Shown in pieces: positions 1 to 8,381 of a DNA stretch of 36,009 nucleotides. Each line of letters starts with the position of its first letter. Position 1 is the stretch's first letter. The stretch comes from Deltaproteobacteria bacterium (GTDB lineage: Bacteria; Bdellovibrionota_B; Oligoflexia; Oligoflexales; Bog-1112). Location: positions 1 to 36,009 of the forward strand of contig CANIBL010000021.1 in the NCBI GenBank assembly GCA_947466225.1. The letters run 5' to 3'. The position numbers and the translations under genes are program-made. Below the pieces are notes generated by a model. The model saw only the letters and a list, made by a program, of their open reading frames with translations, was not told the origin of the DNA and ran no database searches.

Positions 1-707
1 CATTTTTTATAAAATTTTTGAAAGGCTTTTTTGGTAAAAGCTCTGCGAATCTCTTTCTTCCCTATGGGCATACGCGAGGCCTCTGTGGAGCCAGCATAGA
101 TGGTTTCTAGTTGTTTCTTTGCCATTCGATTGTCAATGGTATCTAGAAGGCGCTCCTCCGCGTCGATAACCCCTTGTTCATTTTCAATATATTGATCGGA
201 AAACCGAATGCCATCGGCAAAATCTCGCAGGACAATCAACGCCTCTTCGATTTTTTGTGGAGAGCAGGTTTTCAGATCAATCTCGTACTCGGTTTTATCT
301 GGAGATGTATGGGCGTTGAGATCAGCCCCAAATCTCATGCCATTTTCCTCAAACCATTTGATGAGGGTGCGATTTGGATAGTGTTTACTATTATAGAAAG
401 CCATGTGCTCAAGAAAATGGGCGATGCCTTGTTCGTGCTCTTCTTCTCGTAAAGAGCCGGCGTAAACGAGTAGTCGAAGGGAGCAGTGGTTGGGTTCAAC
501 CCCTGTTGGGGTCCAGGCAAATCGAAACTCGTTTGGAAGGCGCCCGTAGTGCGTGTTTGGATCAATGGGGATCGTTTGTGCCGGGGTTCCGAACCCGGGG
601 ATTCTCTCATGGGCCCATTCGAGATATACAGCAAAGAGGGCTGTGGTTTGAAGCCAGAGGAGTGGGAGCAAGTATAGATAAAAATGGCGTAGCACGTGTG
701 TCTCCAT
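1..707 (-). CDS. M16-family zinc metalloprotease, N-terminal part (cut by the window edge)
   Basis: The reading frame opens at ATG 707 and runs without a stop off the left edge, giving about 235 residues. A hydrophobic N-terminal segment ending ALFA (about residues 9-26) looks like a signal peptide, so the enzyme probably acts in the periplasm. The inverted zinc motif HFLEH lies at residues 97-101 (H97 and H101 as ligands, E100 catalytic). E177, in an ENEQGVIDAEE stretch 76 residues after H101, fits the third zinc ligand of the pitrilysin/insulinase family. The family cuts peptides and often works as paired M16 domains; only the first half of the first domain is visible here. It is last in a minus-strand series after the amidohydrolase-like gene, from which it is separated by two palindromic elements. 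No clear Shine-Dalgarno sequence precedes the ATG, so the start is less certain than the family. Confidence 0.9.
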   Translation of the reverse strand, partial: METHVLRHFYLYLLPLLWLQTTALFAVYLEWAHERIPGFGTPAQTIPIDPNTHYGRLPNEFRFAWTPTGVEPNHCSLRLLVYAGSLREEEHEQGIAHFLEHMAFYNSKHYPNRTLIKWFEENGMRFGADLNAHTSPDKTEYEIDLKTCSPQKIEEALIVLRDFADGIRFSDQYIENEQGVIDAEERLLDTIDNRMAKKQLETIYAGSTEASRMPIGKKEIRRAFTKKAFQKFYKK

Positions 708-743
708 ATAAGAAATGGTGTAGGTATAGGTTACCATAAAATT

Positions 744-790
744 CTATCGGGGGAGATCCCCGACGCTCCCTCTGGTCGCTGGGGATGACG
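744..790 (-). repeat. Palindromic repeat element, copy 1 (reverse orientation)
   Basis: Read on the minus strand, this copy starts CGTCATCCCCAGCGACC, turns at a short loop, and ends near GTCGGGGATC followed by a C-rich tail. The outer CCCC/GGGG stem is intact, but the inner stem is imperfect (GCGACC against GGGAGC). It lies just upstream of the M16 protease start and points away from copy 2, so the pair is head to head with a spacer of about 56 bases. Confidence 0.8.
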
Positions 791-846
791 GGTGTTGCTC
801 TCATTCGTTCTTGGTTTTTCCATTCCTCCAAGGCGATAGCCAAGTC

Positions 847-889
847 CGTCATCCCCAGGCCGCCTCGGCCGTCGGGGATCCCCCTCGAT
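847..889 (+). repeat. Palindromic repeat element, copy 2 (forward orientation)
   Basis: It starts CGTCATCCCCA, has an inner stem GGCCG-CCT-CGGCC, then GTCGGGGATCCCCCTCGAT. Outer segments match copies in smc and near rph, while the inner stem differs in sequence yet still pairs. It lies 16 bases beyond the stop of the amidohydrolase-like gene (stop at 906-908, minus strand). Confidence 0.85.
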
Positions 890-905
890 GGAGAACAAAT
901 CCTGA

Positions 906-1676
906 TTACAACATTGGCAAAACTGACAATGCTTTTTGCAGAAATTGCACCGTTGCCTCTTGTTTTTCGAAGCGTAGAGCTTCGGGGAGCTCAATGTGCA
1001 GGGTTGGTTGAAACTGGGATAAACTACCAAATTCTTTGCTTGCTTCAGCAGAAAAATGCACTTTGTGGAGTGGTTCTATCAGAAGCGTGTATTCGGATAA
1101 CCCATGTATATGCAGCAATGGGGTCCAGGTAAGCGCAATTTTTTTGGATTGTTCTATTGAAAGCCCGATCGTAGCGATTTCAATAAAAGAGGCACTCTTT
1201 TTTCGCGCATTTCCATGAATCTCTATATACCACTTTGGGTCATTGGATATGGATTTTATGATGGAAAGGTATTGTCGGTATACCGCCTCTGCTACTGGGG
1301 TGCGAGACTCTTGATTTGGGAGCAGGGAAATGCCTTCTGTGGGTCGATTTACGTTGATTGGTATCTTGCGGGTACGGTACCCAGTTACCACTACACAACC
1401 CCATTGGGGCAATGCGGCGCACGTCTCTTGTACAATACGTCCCGTATGCAAATCGAAGGAGCCATGAGGCGCAGAAACGATATAGGGAGAGGGCTTTCCG
1501 AGACGGATCATTTGATCGGCTTTGGAGGCGGAGCTGAAGAAAAAAAGCACGAGAGAGAGAAATATATTTTGCCTATTGATCTGGTCGCAAATGGAAATTA
1601 CTGTGATTTTGCTTCCGCTCGCTTTCCGATAAGAAACGGAATAAAACCCAGTAAATTTAAAGCAGTATGTGTGCAA
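906..1676 (-). CDS. N-formylglutamate amidohydrolase-like secreted protein
   Basis: The protein resembles the N-formylglutamate amidohydrolase (FGase) family: a SAPHG motif near the start of the mature domain, an INVNRPTEG stretch, an EIHGN motif and a late HIELP acidic motif, in the usual order. Family members hydrolyse N-formyl amino acids or related amides using a metal; the real substrate here is unknown. A hydrophobic stretch ending SSASKA before the domain looks like a signal peptide, which is unusual for a catabolic FGase and suggests a periplasmic role. The start is unresolved: the TTG at 1676 lacks a ribosome-binding site and overlaps the upstream gene by 79 bases, while the next in-frame start, GTG 1550, leaves a very short signal sequence. 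It follows the flippase-like gene on the same strand, probably in one operon. Confidence 0.7.
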   Translation of the reverse strand: MHTYCFKFTGFYSVSYRKASGSKITVISICDQINRQNIFLSLVLFFFSSASKADQMIRLGKPSPYIVSAPHGSFDLHTGRIVQETCAALPQWGCVVVTGYRTRKIPINVNRPTEGISLLPNQESRTPVAEAVYRQYLSIIKSISNDPKWYIEIHGNARKKSASFIEIATIGLSIEQSKKIALTWTPLLHIHGLSEYTLLIEPLHKVHFSAEASKEFGSLSQFQPTLHIELPEALRFEKQEATVQFLQKALSVLPML

Positions 1677-2572
1677 AATACAATATTGAATACATTAGCG
1701 CCGTTATGTAACCCAGCCAAAGAAAAAAGTTCTTCAAATGCAAAATGTCCAACCCCGACGCCTGCAGGTGAGATGGGTAGAGAGGAAAAAGTAACACCCA
1801 AAGCGACCAAGATTGCAGTACTAAAAAATGGAACCGGCCCTGGGTTTAGCGCCAACGTGACACAAATATATCCGGTAATAAAACTTGCGTGAATCACAGT
1901 GGAAATAGCCAATGCTCGCAAGATAGCGCGTTGTTGATTGGCGTATACACTGGTGAGAAAGAGAAATTGGGGATTCTTTCTCACCAGTGTCCCCAGCTTT
2001 TTTGGTAGTGGGATTTTTGCTCCAAACAGCAAAAACAAGACAAAGGAAGCGCTGAGCAGAAACATCAAGCTACACGAAAGTGCTGCCAGTTGAATGGAGG
2101 CACTTTTGCGTATCAAACTATAGTTACAAATGGAAACCAGGGTAGCCAAGAAGGAAAGTCCCACAAACCCTGTGACACGATCGAGAAAAATACTGAAAAA
2201 AGCAGCGCCGCGTTTGGATTGATTTTTAGAGATATACAAGGCTTTTACCACATCGCTTCCCATGGTGCCTGGTAAGAAAGAGGTAAAGGCGCTGGAGACA
2301 GAGGTGATATACAGGCTTTGCGCGTAGGTTTTGGAAACCGAGATTCCGTCTAATAAGAATTTCCAACGAAGACTGCAAAGAAAAATGCCCGTAATCCAAA
2401 CCGCAATCAATATGACAAGAAGAGTGGGATTTTCTCGCAACAACAGCAAGCTGGATAAATGAAGTTTATCTGCTTTAATAAGCCAATAGAGAAGGCCTCC
2501 GGAGAAAGCTATTTTTGCAGCGGTTTTGAGAAAGGTATGAAATCTACTATTCTTTTCTGCTGGGCTATTCAA
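1598..2572 (-). CDS. Flippase-like integral membrane protein (LPG synthase TM / UPF0104 family)
   Basis: A polytopic membrane protein of about 324 residues with roughly eight hydrophobic segments. It carries the family signatures SSAFTSFLPGTMGSDVVKA and PISPAGVGVGHFAFEELF, typical of the transmembrane part of MprF/AglD-type proteins (PF03706). Such proteins are thought to move or modify lipids in the inner membrane; there is no soluble aminoacyl-transferase domain, so lysyl-PG synthesis should not be assumed. I chose TTG 2572 because AAGGAG lies about nine bases upstream and the overlap with the smc stop is then only eight bases; an upstream TTG at 2602 would add ten residues without such a site. 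Translational coupling to smc is likely. Confidence 0.82.
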   Translation of the reverse strand: MNSPAEKNSRFHTFLKTAAKIAFSGGLLYWLIKADKLHLSSLLLLRENPTLLVILIAVWITGIFLCSLRWKFLLDGISVSKTYAQSLYITSVSSAFTSFLPGTMGSDVVKALYISKNQSKRGAAFFSIFLDRVTGFVGLSFLATLVSICNYSLIRKSASIQLAALSCSLMFLLSASFVLFLLFGAKIPLPKKLGTLVRKNPQFLFLTSVYANQQRAILRALAISTVIHASFITGYICVTLALNPGPVPFFSTAILVALGVTFSSLPISPAGVGVGHFAFEELFSLAGLHNGANVFNIVFCTHTALNLLGFIPFLIGKRAEAKSQ

Positions 2573-5500
2573 AAGCGGACGCTCCTTTTCGCTCGGAAGC
2601 AAACAGGGTTTTTTGTAAATGAGGCGGCAAGGCTTGTTGCATATCCACGCCTACAAGCTTGGATACCCCAGGCTCTTGCATGGTAACCCCGTACAACATA
2701 TCGAGAGCTTCAATCGTAGGTCGTCTATGGGTGATCACGATAAACTGGAATTGGGGCGCTAGGGCTTTGAGTACGTTGTTAAAGCGTCCCACGTTGGCTT
2801 CATCCAACGGTGCATCGACTTCATCAAGGAAGCAAAACGGAGTTGGCTTGGATTTCAAGAGTGCGAAGATGAGCGCGATCGCCGTCAGCGCTTTTTCTCC
2901 CCCAGAGAATAACAACATATTTTGTCGTTTTTTCCCGGGCAATCGAACCAAAATTTCTACTCCAGTGCTAAGCGGCAACGTTGGCTCTACAAGCTGAATT
3001 TGGGCCTCGCCACCTGGAAACAAAATCGGAAACAAATCTGCAAACTCTTGGTTCAAAACTGTGAATGTTTCCATGAAACGCGTGACGGAGGTCTCTTCGA
3101 TTTCTGCAATGGCTGATTGCAATACCTCGAGAGAGGCATTGATGTCGTTTCGCTGTCCATTAATAAAAGACTGGCGTTCAGCGAGCTCCTCATGCTCCTT
3201 AATAGCAAGCATGTTGATATCGCCCAATTTTTCCAGGCGTTCTTTGGTTTTTTGAATTAATTTTTGGCTGGATGAAGCGGAAAATCCTTCTCGCTCTTCG
3301 AAGGCAATGGTTTTGATTTCCAGTTGATACTTTTCTTGCACTTGCTTTTCAATTTCGCTGATAGCCAATTCGGCGCGTTCGATGTTGAGTTGAACTTCTC
3401 CCTTTTTCTTTTGTACGTCAAGGTGGCTGTCGCGCAGTTTTTTACTGTCAGACTCAGTCTTCTTCAATGCTTGTAGGAGTTCAGAGTTCGTGTGTTGATG
3501 CTGATCAAGTTCGGCCTCTAGCTGTTCTCTTTCTGCAAGAAGCTGCTGGATTTTGTCTTCGAATCGTTTTTTGTTTGTTTCAGCTTGTTGGGCTTCCGCT
3601 AAAAAAGTGTCGAGGGCCAGTTTTCTTTTCTTGTATTTTTCTTCTAGGCTGCTTTGTTGACGCAGTAGCAACTGAAATCGCTCGCGTAGGCCGCCCGTTT
3701 TGGTCTTTTCTGTGGCCAAATCTAGCTGCAAACGTTCTTTTTGTTGAGCCAGCTCTTCTTTGGTATCCTCTAAATATGCAGACTGCTCCAGGGTTTTGTC
3801 GAGTTCTGCTTTGATTTCTTGTTTTTCTTCCTGCAGAATGTCTTTTTTTTGCGTAAGCTCTTCTACTTGGTCCTCAAGGGATTGGTATCTTTCGATAAGG
3901 GCTTGGTTTTGCTCTCGCGAGGCGGTGATCTGTTCTTTTTTATGTCGCATTTCCATTTCACAGGCTTTTAACTCGCCCGCGAGTTCAAGAGAAATGCGAT
4001 TTTTTTCGTAGATTTCCCCTTCAACTTCTTTATTTTCTTGGTGCAGTTCTTTCTGTTTGGCCTGCAATTCATCTCGTTTTTTCTCGGTTTTTTCGAGTTT
4101 TTTACTGAGTGGTTGTAGGTCTTTCTCAATCTTGTCGATTTTTTTTGTATACAATAATGTAGATGAGCGATTGGCACCAGCTAGATGCACGCTATCTGCT
4201 TGGGTATACACTGCGCCTTGTGAGGTAAACCATACCTCTCCTGCTGGCGGTGTTTTGTCCGTCGAATCTATATAGATAAGTCGGTTTAATAAGGCAGAGA
4301 TTTCGTCAGAAATCGGGCTCTCTTTTGCAGAAAGAAAGGCTGAGAAAGGGATTCCTTCTTGATCGAGGGGGATCCCCGACGCGACCAAAGGTCGCTGGGG
4401 ATGACGGGTTGCGCCAAACTCAGAGGCAGAGATGGCATCGAGAAAAGTGATAGAAAGATCTTGTTGCAGCTGTTTTTGATGCGGCAACAGGGCAGCAAGA
4501 TCTCTTCGGCTTTGAAGTAATATACGCTCGGCCCACCCAGAAAAGGCACGCTGCGCCTCGGGTGAAACCGTATCGTAACTTTCTTTGAACTCGAGGTGCT
4601 CTGGCAAAAACCAACCTTCGACTTCTGACGCGGCCTCCAATACCATCTTAGGGTTTTGTTCTTTGCCCAAAATTTCTTGGGTAGATACGAGTGTAGCTGT
4701 AAGACGGGTATGCTGCTCCAACAGCTGTTCTCGCTCTGTTCGCACAAGCGAAAGTTGTTGCTCGGTGGCCTCTCTCTCTCGTTGTAACGCAGTGCGAGCT
4801 TCCATTCTCTCATGAAGAGATCGCTCATGATTTTTCGATTTTACTCGTAAACTTTCCAGCAGGATGGAGGCTTCGGAGAATTTTTTTTCTGCCGCTGTGA
4901 GTGTTTGTGAAATCCCGCCTTTTCGTTTGGAGATCTCCAAAAACTCTTTTTTTGCGCTTTCGAGTTGCAGGGTATTTTGATCCAACAGCCGCAAATTCCG
5001 TTGAGACTCTTCTTTGAGCTCTTCCAACGTTCGGGTAAAAACCGCGACTTCTTCTTCGCTTAGTTCTTTCTGCTCTTCGATGGTGGCAAATTGATCGGCG
5101 AGCTCTTGTACTTTCTTTTCATTATGACCCAGAGAAGTTTGTACTTTCTGGGTGTCTTCTTGCGCTGTGAGTAACTCTTCCAATGCTTCTTTGAGCTCTA
5201 GTTCATAGCCTGTTTGTTTTTCTTCTCCGTTTTCCATGAGATCTTGGATGTTGAGAAGCGAGGTTTCTTGAATGGCCAATTGCTCTCGGCAGACCGTGAT
5301 CTTTTCGCTCAAACTTTTGAGGCCGGGATTGGCTTCTTCGAGTTCTTTTTGTAGACGTTGGTAGGCGCTCTCATTGGAGGCCAATTGAGCGGACAGTTCG
5401 CTGAAGAGAGAGTTGACGGAAAGCAAGCTTTGCTCAAGCTGACTTTTCTGCTGCGTAAATCCATGGAAATTGTGCTGATAGAGGTAAAATTCAGAGTCTC

Positions 5501-6185
5501 GAAGGGTTTGAGAAAGCTCCTTGAATTCTCGCGCTTTTTTCACTTGCTCATCGAGAGAGGCCAACTGTCGATCGACTTCGAGTAAAATATCACCGACGCG
5601 TGATAGATTGAGTTGAGTTTCTTCAATTTTCTTTTGGGTCTCTTGGTGCTTTCGCTTGAAGATCAAGGTGCCTGCAGCTTCTTCCAAAATCTCTCGCAGC
5701 TGCTCGGGTTTGGCTTGTAGGATGCGATCCACTTGCCCTTGTTGGATCATGGAGTAGCTACGACCGCCAAGCCCAGTAGAGGCAAAGAAATGGACGATGT
5801 CTTTTAGTCGACAGGGCTGTCGGTTGATAAAGAATTCTCGTTCTCCATCCATATAAATCCGACGGGTGAGCACAATCTCGGCTTCATGTCGATATTCTGG
5901 AGGGCAAAAGGGGGATGACTCTCCGTTGTCAAAAACGAGAGACACCTCTGCCATCCCTTGAGACTTACGGGTTTGAGAGCCAGCAAAAATGATGTCGGTG
6001 GCTTGTTCCCCTCGAAGCATTTTTGCATTCTGTTCTCCCATGACCCAGCGTACGGCATCAATGACATTGCTTTTACCTGACCCGTTGGGTCCTACAATGC
6101 CTGTGATTTGATCTTTGCGCAGAGAGATCACCACTTTGTCTGCGAAAGATTTGAATCCGTTTGTGATAATTCTTTTTAGGTACAT
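2565..6185 (-). CDS. smc: Chromosome partition protein SMC
   Basis: A 1206-residue SMC ATPase that condenses and segregates chromosomes with ScpA/ScpB. The N-terminal Walker A is GPNGSGKSN (residues 32-40). Long heptad-rich coiled-coil arms follow (about 165-500 and 670-1010), with a hinge region between (about 505-660). The C-terminal head holds the ABC signature FSGGEKAL (near 1093), Walker B FCFLDEVDAPLD (near 1117-1128) and a THRRPTIEALD switch region. Residues 594-608 are encoded by a copy of the dispersed palindromic element, inserted in frame within the hinge; without it the length is close to that of ordinary SMCs. ATG 6185 lies 15 bases after the upstream lipoprotein stop and has no clear Shine-Dalgarno sequence, suggesting coupled translation. 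Confidence 0.98.
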   Translation of the reverse strand: MYLKRIITNGFKSFADKVVISLRKDQITGIVGPNGSGKSNVIDAVRWVMGEQNAKMLRGEQATDIIFAGSQTRKSQGMAEVSLVFDNGESSPFCPPEYRHEAEIVLTRRIYMDGEREFFINRQPCRLKDIVHFFASTGLGGRSYSMIQQGQVDRILQAKPEQLREILEEAAGTLIFKRKHQETQKKIEETQLNLSRVGDILLEVDRQLASLDEQVKKAREFKELSQTLRDSEFYLYQHNFHGFTQQKSQLEQSLLSVNSLFSELSAQLASNESAYQRLQKELEEANPGLKSLSEKITVCREQLAIQETSLLNIQDLMENGEEKQTGYELELKEALEELLTAQEDTQKVQTSLGHNEKKVQELADQFATIEEQKELSEEEVAVFTRTLEELKEESQRNLRLLDQNTLQLESAKKEFLEISKRKGGISQTLTAAEKKFSEASILLESLRVKSKNHERSLHERMEARTALQREREATEQQLSLVRTEREQLLEQHTRLTATLVSTQEILGKEQNPKMVLEAASEVEGWFLPEHLEFKESYDTVSPEAQRAFSGWAERILLQSRRDLAALLPHQKQLQQDLSITFLDAISASEFGATRHPQRPLVASGIPLDQEGIPFSAFLSAKESPISDEISALLNRLIYIDSTDKTPPAGEVWFTSQGAVYTQADSVHLAGANRSSTLLYTKKIDKIEKDLQPLSKKLEKTEKKRDELQAKQKELHQENKEVEGEIYEKNRISLELAGELKACEMEMRHKKEQITASREQNQALIERYQSLEDQVEELTQKKDILQEEKQEIKAELDKTLEQSAYLEDTKEELAQQKERLQLDLATEKTKTGGLRERFQLLLRQQSSLEEKYKKRKLALDTFLAEAQQAETNKKRFEDKIQQLLAEREQLEAELDQHQHTNSELLQALKKTESDSKKLRDSHLDVQKKKGEVQLNIERAELAISEIEKQVQEKYQLEIKTIAFEEREGFSASSSQKLIQKTKERLEKLGDINMLAIKEHEELAERQSFINGQRNDINASLEVLQSAIAEIEETSVTRFMETFTVLNQEFADLFPILFPGGEAQIQLVEPTLPLSTGVEILVRLPGKKRQNMLLFSGGEKALTAIALIFALLKSKPTPFCFLDEVDAPLDEANVGRFNNVLKALAPQFQFIVITHRRPTIEALDMLYGVTMQEPGVSKLVGVDMQQALPPHLQKTLFASERKGASAFE
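4361..4406 (-). repeat. Palindromic repeat element, copy 3, in frame inside smc
   Basis: On the coding (minus) strand it reads CGTCATCCCCA, then GCGACC-TTT-GGTCGC (a perfect 6-bp stem), then GTCGGGGATCCCCCTCGATC. It is translated as RHPQRPLVASGIPLD, SMC residues 594-608, in the hinge. The frame is kept open across it. The other copies in this window lie outside genes. Confidence 0.92.
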
Positions 6186-6200
6186 AGTCTGCCGGTCGTG

Positions 6201-7676
6201 TTAATGAATTTCCGTCACAAGCGTTAACGCTAAAGAGATTTCCAATTTGGCTTGATATAAAAATGCACTGCTAGAGTGATAAGAAAGAGCCAAAACCCGG
6301 TTGCTGATGGGAGAAAAAGCTGTTCGATAAAAACTTTGAGTAAAGTGCTCGGAGTTTTTACTAACAAACGAGTTGGGGTTTTGCATAGAAGCTACACTCA
6401 CGCTGTAGTAGGGGTCTTTAAATAGGACCACGTCACGAAAGCTATCATTTATAATGGCCACTTTTTCCCCCGATAATGTAGCGAGAGAAAAACCTTGCAT
6501 GTACGAACTTTGGGTGGTTTGAGGCCCCTTAAAGCCAAATTTTCGTGTGAAATCAAAATAGGTTTTGGTGAGAGGTACTTGGTAGACCCCATTGATAAGT
6601 TTGGCTTTAGCATCTCCGATAAATCGAACTTCGATTAGGTTATTGGCATGTTCAGAAGCTTCAGCCTCTCCGCGGCCACTATGAGATAAGTAGAAACTAT
6701 CGCCGTCAAATCCGGGGCGTGCTTCAGCAAAATTGGTGCGATAGTATTTTTCATCGGCCTCTAGGGTGACGTCTGGTGTACCCGCATTTTCCAGGTTGAA
6801 ATACATCCAGCGAAGCTCACTGGCAATCAAATCAGGCGCTTTGTCTTTATCTTTGTAGGCAAATCCCTCGGCTTCTGCTTGTGCGAGATCGAGCACGACA
6901 AATTGGTACGGACTTCCGTTGGTTTGTAAGTTGCGCGTCGTTCGAACCGACTGTTCCAATGAATCTGGCACATCATTTCCCCCAGGGATGGTCGCCTGTG
7001 TAGAACCTGTCCAGGCTTTGGAATCGAAGTAGCGGTTGTCGGAGAGGAGGGCATCTCCAAGGCTGGTGACAAAAGCGAAAAGTAGTTTCCGCTTGGTATC
7101 GATGTACATTGCGTTTCGTGTATAGCCGGGGTAGCGCCGGATGAGATGCAATGTGGTGTCGGCCAAAGAAGGCGCTGTTTTACCTACCAACAGAGCGCCG
7201 TTGGTGCAACTTACCGCAACAATGGGATAGGCCGGGTCAGATGAAGTAACTACGTTGGAGGGGGTGCATGTGTTGATGTCGTAGGTCCAGCGTTTTATGT
7301 AGTCAAGGCGAATAGCACCGTTTTGATTCTTCCACTCATAGAGCAATACCTGACCTGCGATGTCTGAGCCGCTTTCCCCGTCTGCTGTGACAAACAAGGC
7401 ATTGCCGATGAACTGTAGACGTTTCCCTAAACGAGGAATTTCTTTTGTATAAACTTTTTTATCGTCTTGCAGCACCAGAAGAGAGCCGTTGCTATCGGTG
7501 TTTACATTGGCATTGAGCACAATAAAATGGGTGCCTTCTGGGCTCGTTACCACATCCATCGGATTGGTGATGTTGGTGCCAATGCCATCCGGAGTTTCCT
7601 CTTTGGAGCAAGCGACATAAAGCGCGCACAAGCTGCTGAGCAACAAAAAAGGCAAAGATCGACGGAGAGTTTTCAC
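6201..7676 (-). CDS. Putative lipoprotein of unknown function, possibly beta-propeller-like
   Basis: About 491 residues. The N terminus has a basic start, a hydrophobic core LPFLLLSSLCAL and then YVACSK, which fits a lipoprotein signal with Cys23 as the lipidated residue, although Tyr at -3 is not the classic residue. The rest is rich in short beta-type stretches containing phrases such as VVTSPEGTHFIVLNAN and GNALFVTADGES, reminiscent of repeated propeller blades, but I recognise no named family. GTG 7676 is chosen because GAGG lies about nine bases upstream; TTG 7691 is the alternative. It is the first gene of the minus-strand series and lies 15 bases before smc, so it may be co-transcribed with it despite having no evident functional link. 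Confidence 0.7.
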   Translation of the reverse strand: MKTLRRSLPFLLLSSLCALYVACSKEETPDGIGTNITNPMDVVTSPEGTHFIVLNANVNTDSNGSLLVLQDDKKVYTKEIPRLGKRLQFIGNALFVTADGESGSDIAGQVLLYEWKNQNGAIRLDYIKRWTYDINTCTPSNVVTSSDPAYPIVAVSCTNGALLVGKTAPSLADTTLHLIRRYPGYTRNAMYIDTKRKLLFAFVTSLGDALLSDNRYFDSKAWTGSTQATIPGGNDVPDSLEQSVRTTRNLQTNGSPYQFVVLDLAQAEAEGFAYKDKDKAPDLIASELRWMYFNLENAGTPDVTLEADEKYYRTNFAEARPGFDGDSFYLSHSGRGEAEASEHANNLIEVRFIGDAKAKLINGVYQVPLTKTYFDFTRKFGFKGPQTTQSSYMQGFSLATLSGEKVAIINDSFRDVVLFKDPYYSVSVASMQNPNSFVSKNSEHFTQSFYRTAFSPISNRVLALSYHSSSAFLYQAKLEISLALTLVTEIH

Positions 7677-7721
7677 AGGAGATGACCTCAATATTTCACG
7701 GGAGTGACCTGCAGCTATCGC

Positions 7722-7750
7722 TTGCGGACAACCTATTCTATCTCTATAAC
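7722..7750 (+). promoter_or_regulatory. Candidate sigma70-type promoter for ssb
   Basis: TTGCGG and TATAAC are separated by exactly 17 bases, about 107 bases before the ssb start. A second perfect TATAAT at 7803-7808 has no good -35 box at normal spacing. Prediction only. Confidence 0.4.
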
Positions 7751-7856
7751 AAAGACTGGGTGGCAGTTCACTGCCTTTTCCCAGATGAGTGGCAACCGTC
7801 TTTATAATTTCCCAGTATACATCAAATGATCTCGCGAATCATGGATAGGAGTAGAA

Positions 7857-8345
7857 ATGGCATCCGTAAACAAAGTCTTTATTATGGGCCGATTGGGGCA
7901 AGATCCGGAACTGCGTTATACGCAAGGTCAAGTTGCGGTGGCAACCCTAAATGTGGCCACAACGGAGAGCTGGGGCCAAGAGGGGCAAAAGCAAGAAAAA
8001 ACCGAATGGCACCGAGTTGTGGTTTGGAACCGTGCCGCTGAGAACTGTGCTAAATACTTGGCAAAAGGGCGGGCTGTATTCATTGAAGGGCGGCTTCAAA
8101 CGCGACAATGGGACGACAAAAACGGGCAAAAGCGCTATACAACGGAAATTAACGCGTCCAATGTGCAGTTTCTTCCAAGCGCAGGCGCAGGCGCGCCGAA
8201 TCAGATGCCAGGTAATGCAGATATGGACAGCCGTAGCAGCGGATTTGATGGGTCTTTTTCCGGCTCTTCCTTTGGCGGAGACACACCGTCTATGCCGCTA
8301 TATGCTACCGGCAGCGGAGACGGATTGGACGACATTCCGTTTTAG
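7857..8345 (+). CDS. ssb: Single-stranded DNA-binding protein
   Basis: A 162-residue SSB with the N-terminal OB fold (residues 1 to about 110). It shows the family phrases [39 protein letters not shown] and [16 protein letters not shown] glycine/serine-rich flexible linker follows, ending in the acidic tail DDIPF that recruits repair and replication partners. It protects single-stranded DNA during replication and recombination. Length and architecture are ordinary. The ATG is preceded by AGGAG at a spacing of about six bases. It is followed after 36 bases by the fumarylacetoacetase gene on the same strand, which may share its transcript. Confidence 0.98.
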   Translation: MASVNKVFIMGRLGQDPELRYTQGQVAVATLNVATTESWGQEGQKQEKTEWHRVVVWNRAAENCAKYLAKGRAVFIEGRLQTRQWDDKNGQKRYTTEINASNVQFLPSAGAGAPNQMPGNADMDSRSSGFDGSFSGSSFGGDTPSMPLYATGSGDGLDDIPF

Positions 8346-8381
8346 TTACCTGGTGCGCATCGTTTATAAGGAATAAGTCCG

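Noticed and set aside
335..634. Open frame of 99 codons on the minus strand
   Set aside because: It is a shadow in another frame of the M16 protease, whose true frame contains the HFLEH zinc motif and runs off the edge.
731..1030. Open frame on the minus strand containing NTRHPQRPEGASGIS-type peptide
   Set aside because: The peptide arises from translating the palindromic element; the frame overlaps the amidohydrolase-like gene and has no family features.
4286..4828. 180-codon minus-strand frame inside smc
   Set aside because: It overlaps smc in a different frame, is arginine- and serine-rich as expected of a shadow, and contains an out-of-frame reading of the palindromic element.
7760..7782. 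Rho-independent terminator before ssb
   Set aside because: The stem GGCAG-TTCA-CTGCC is only five pairs and the following T run is four bases; too weak to call.
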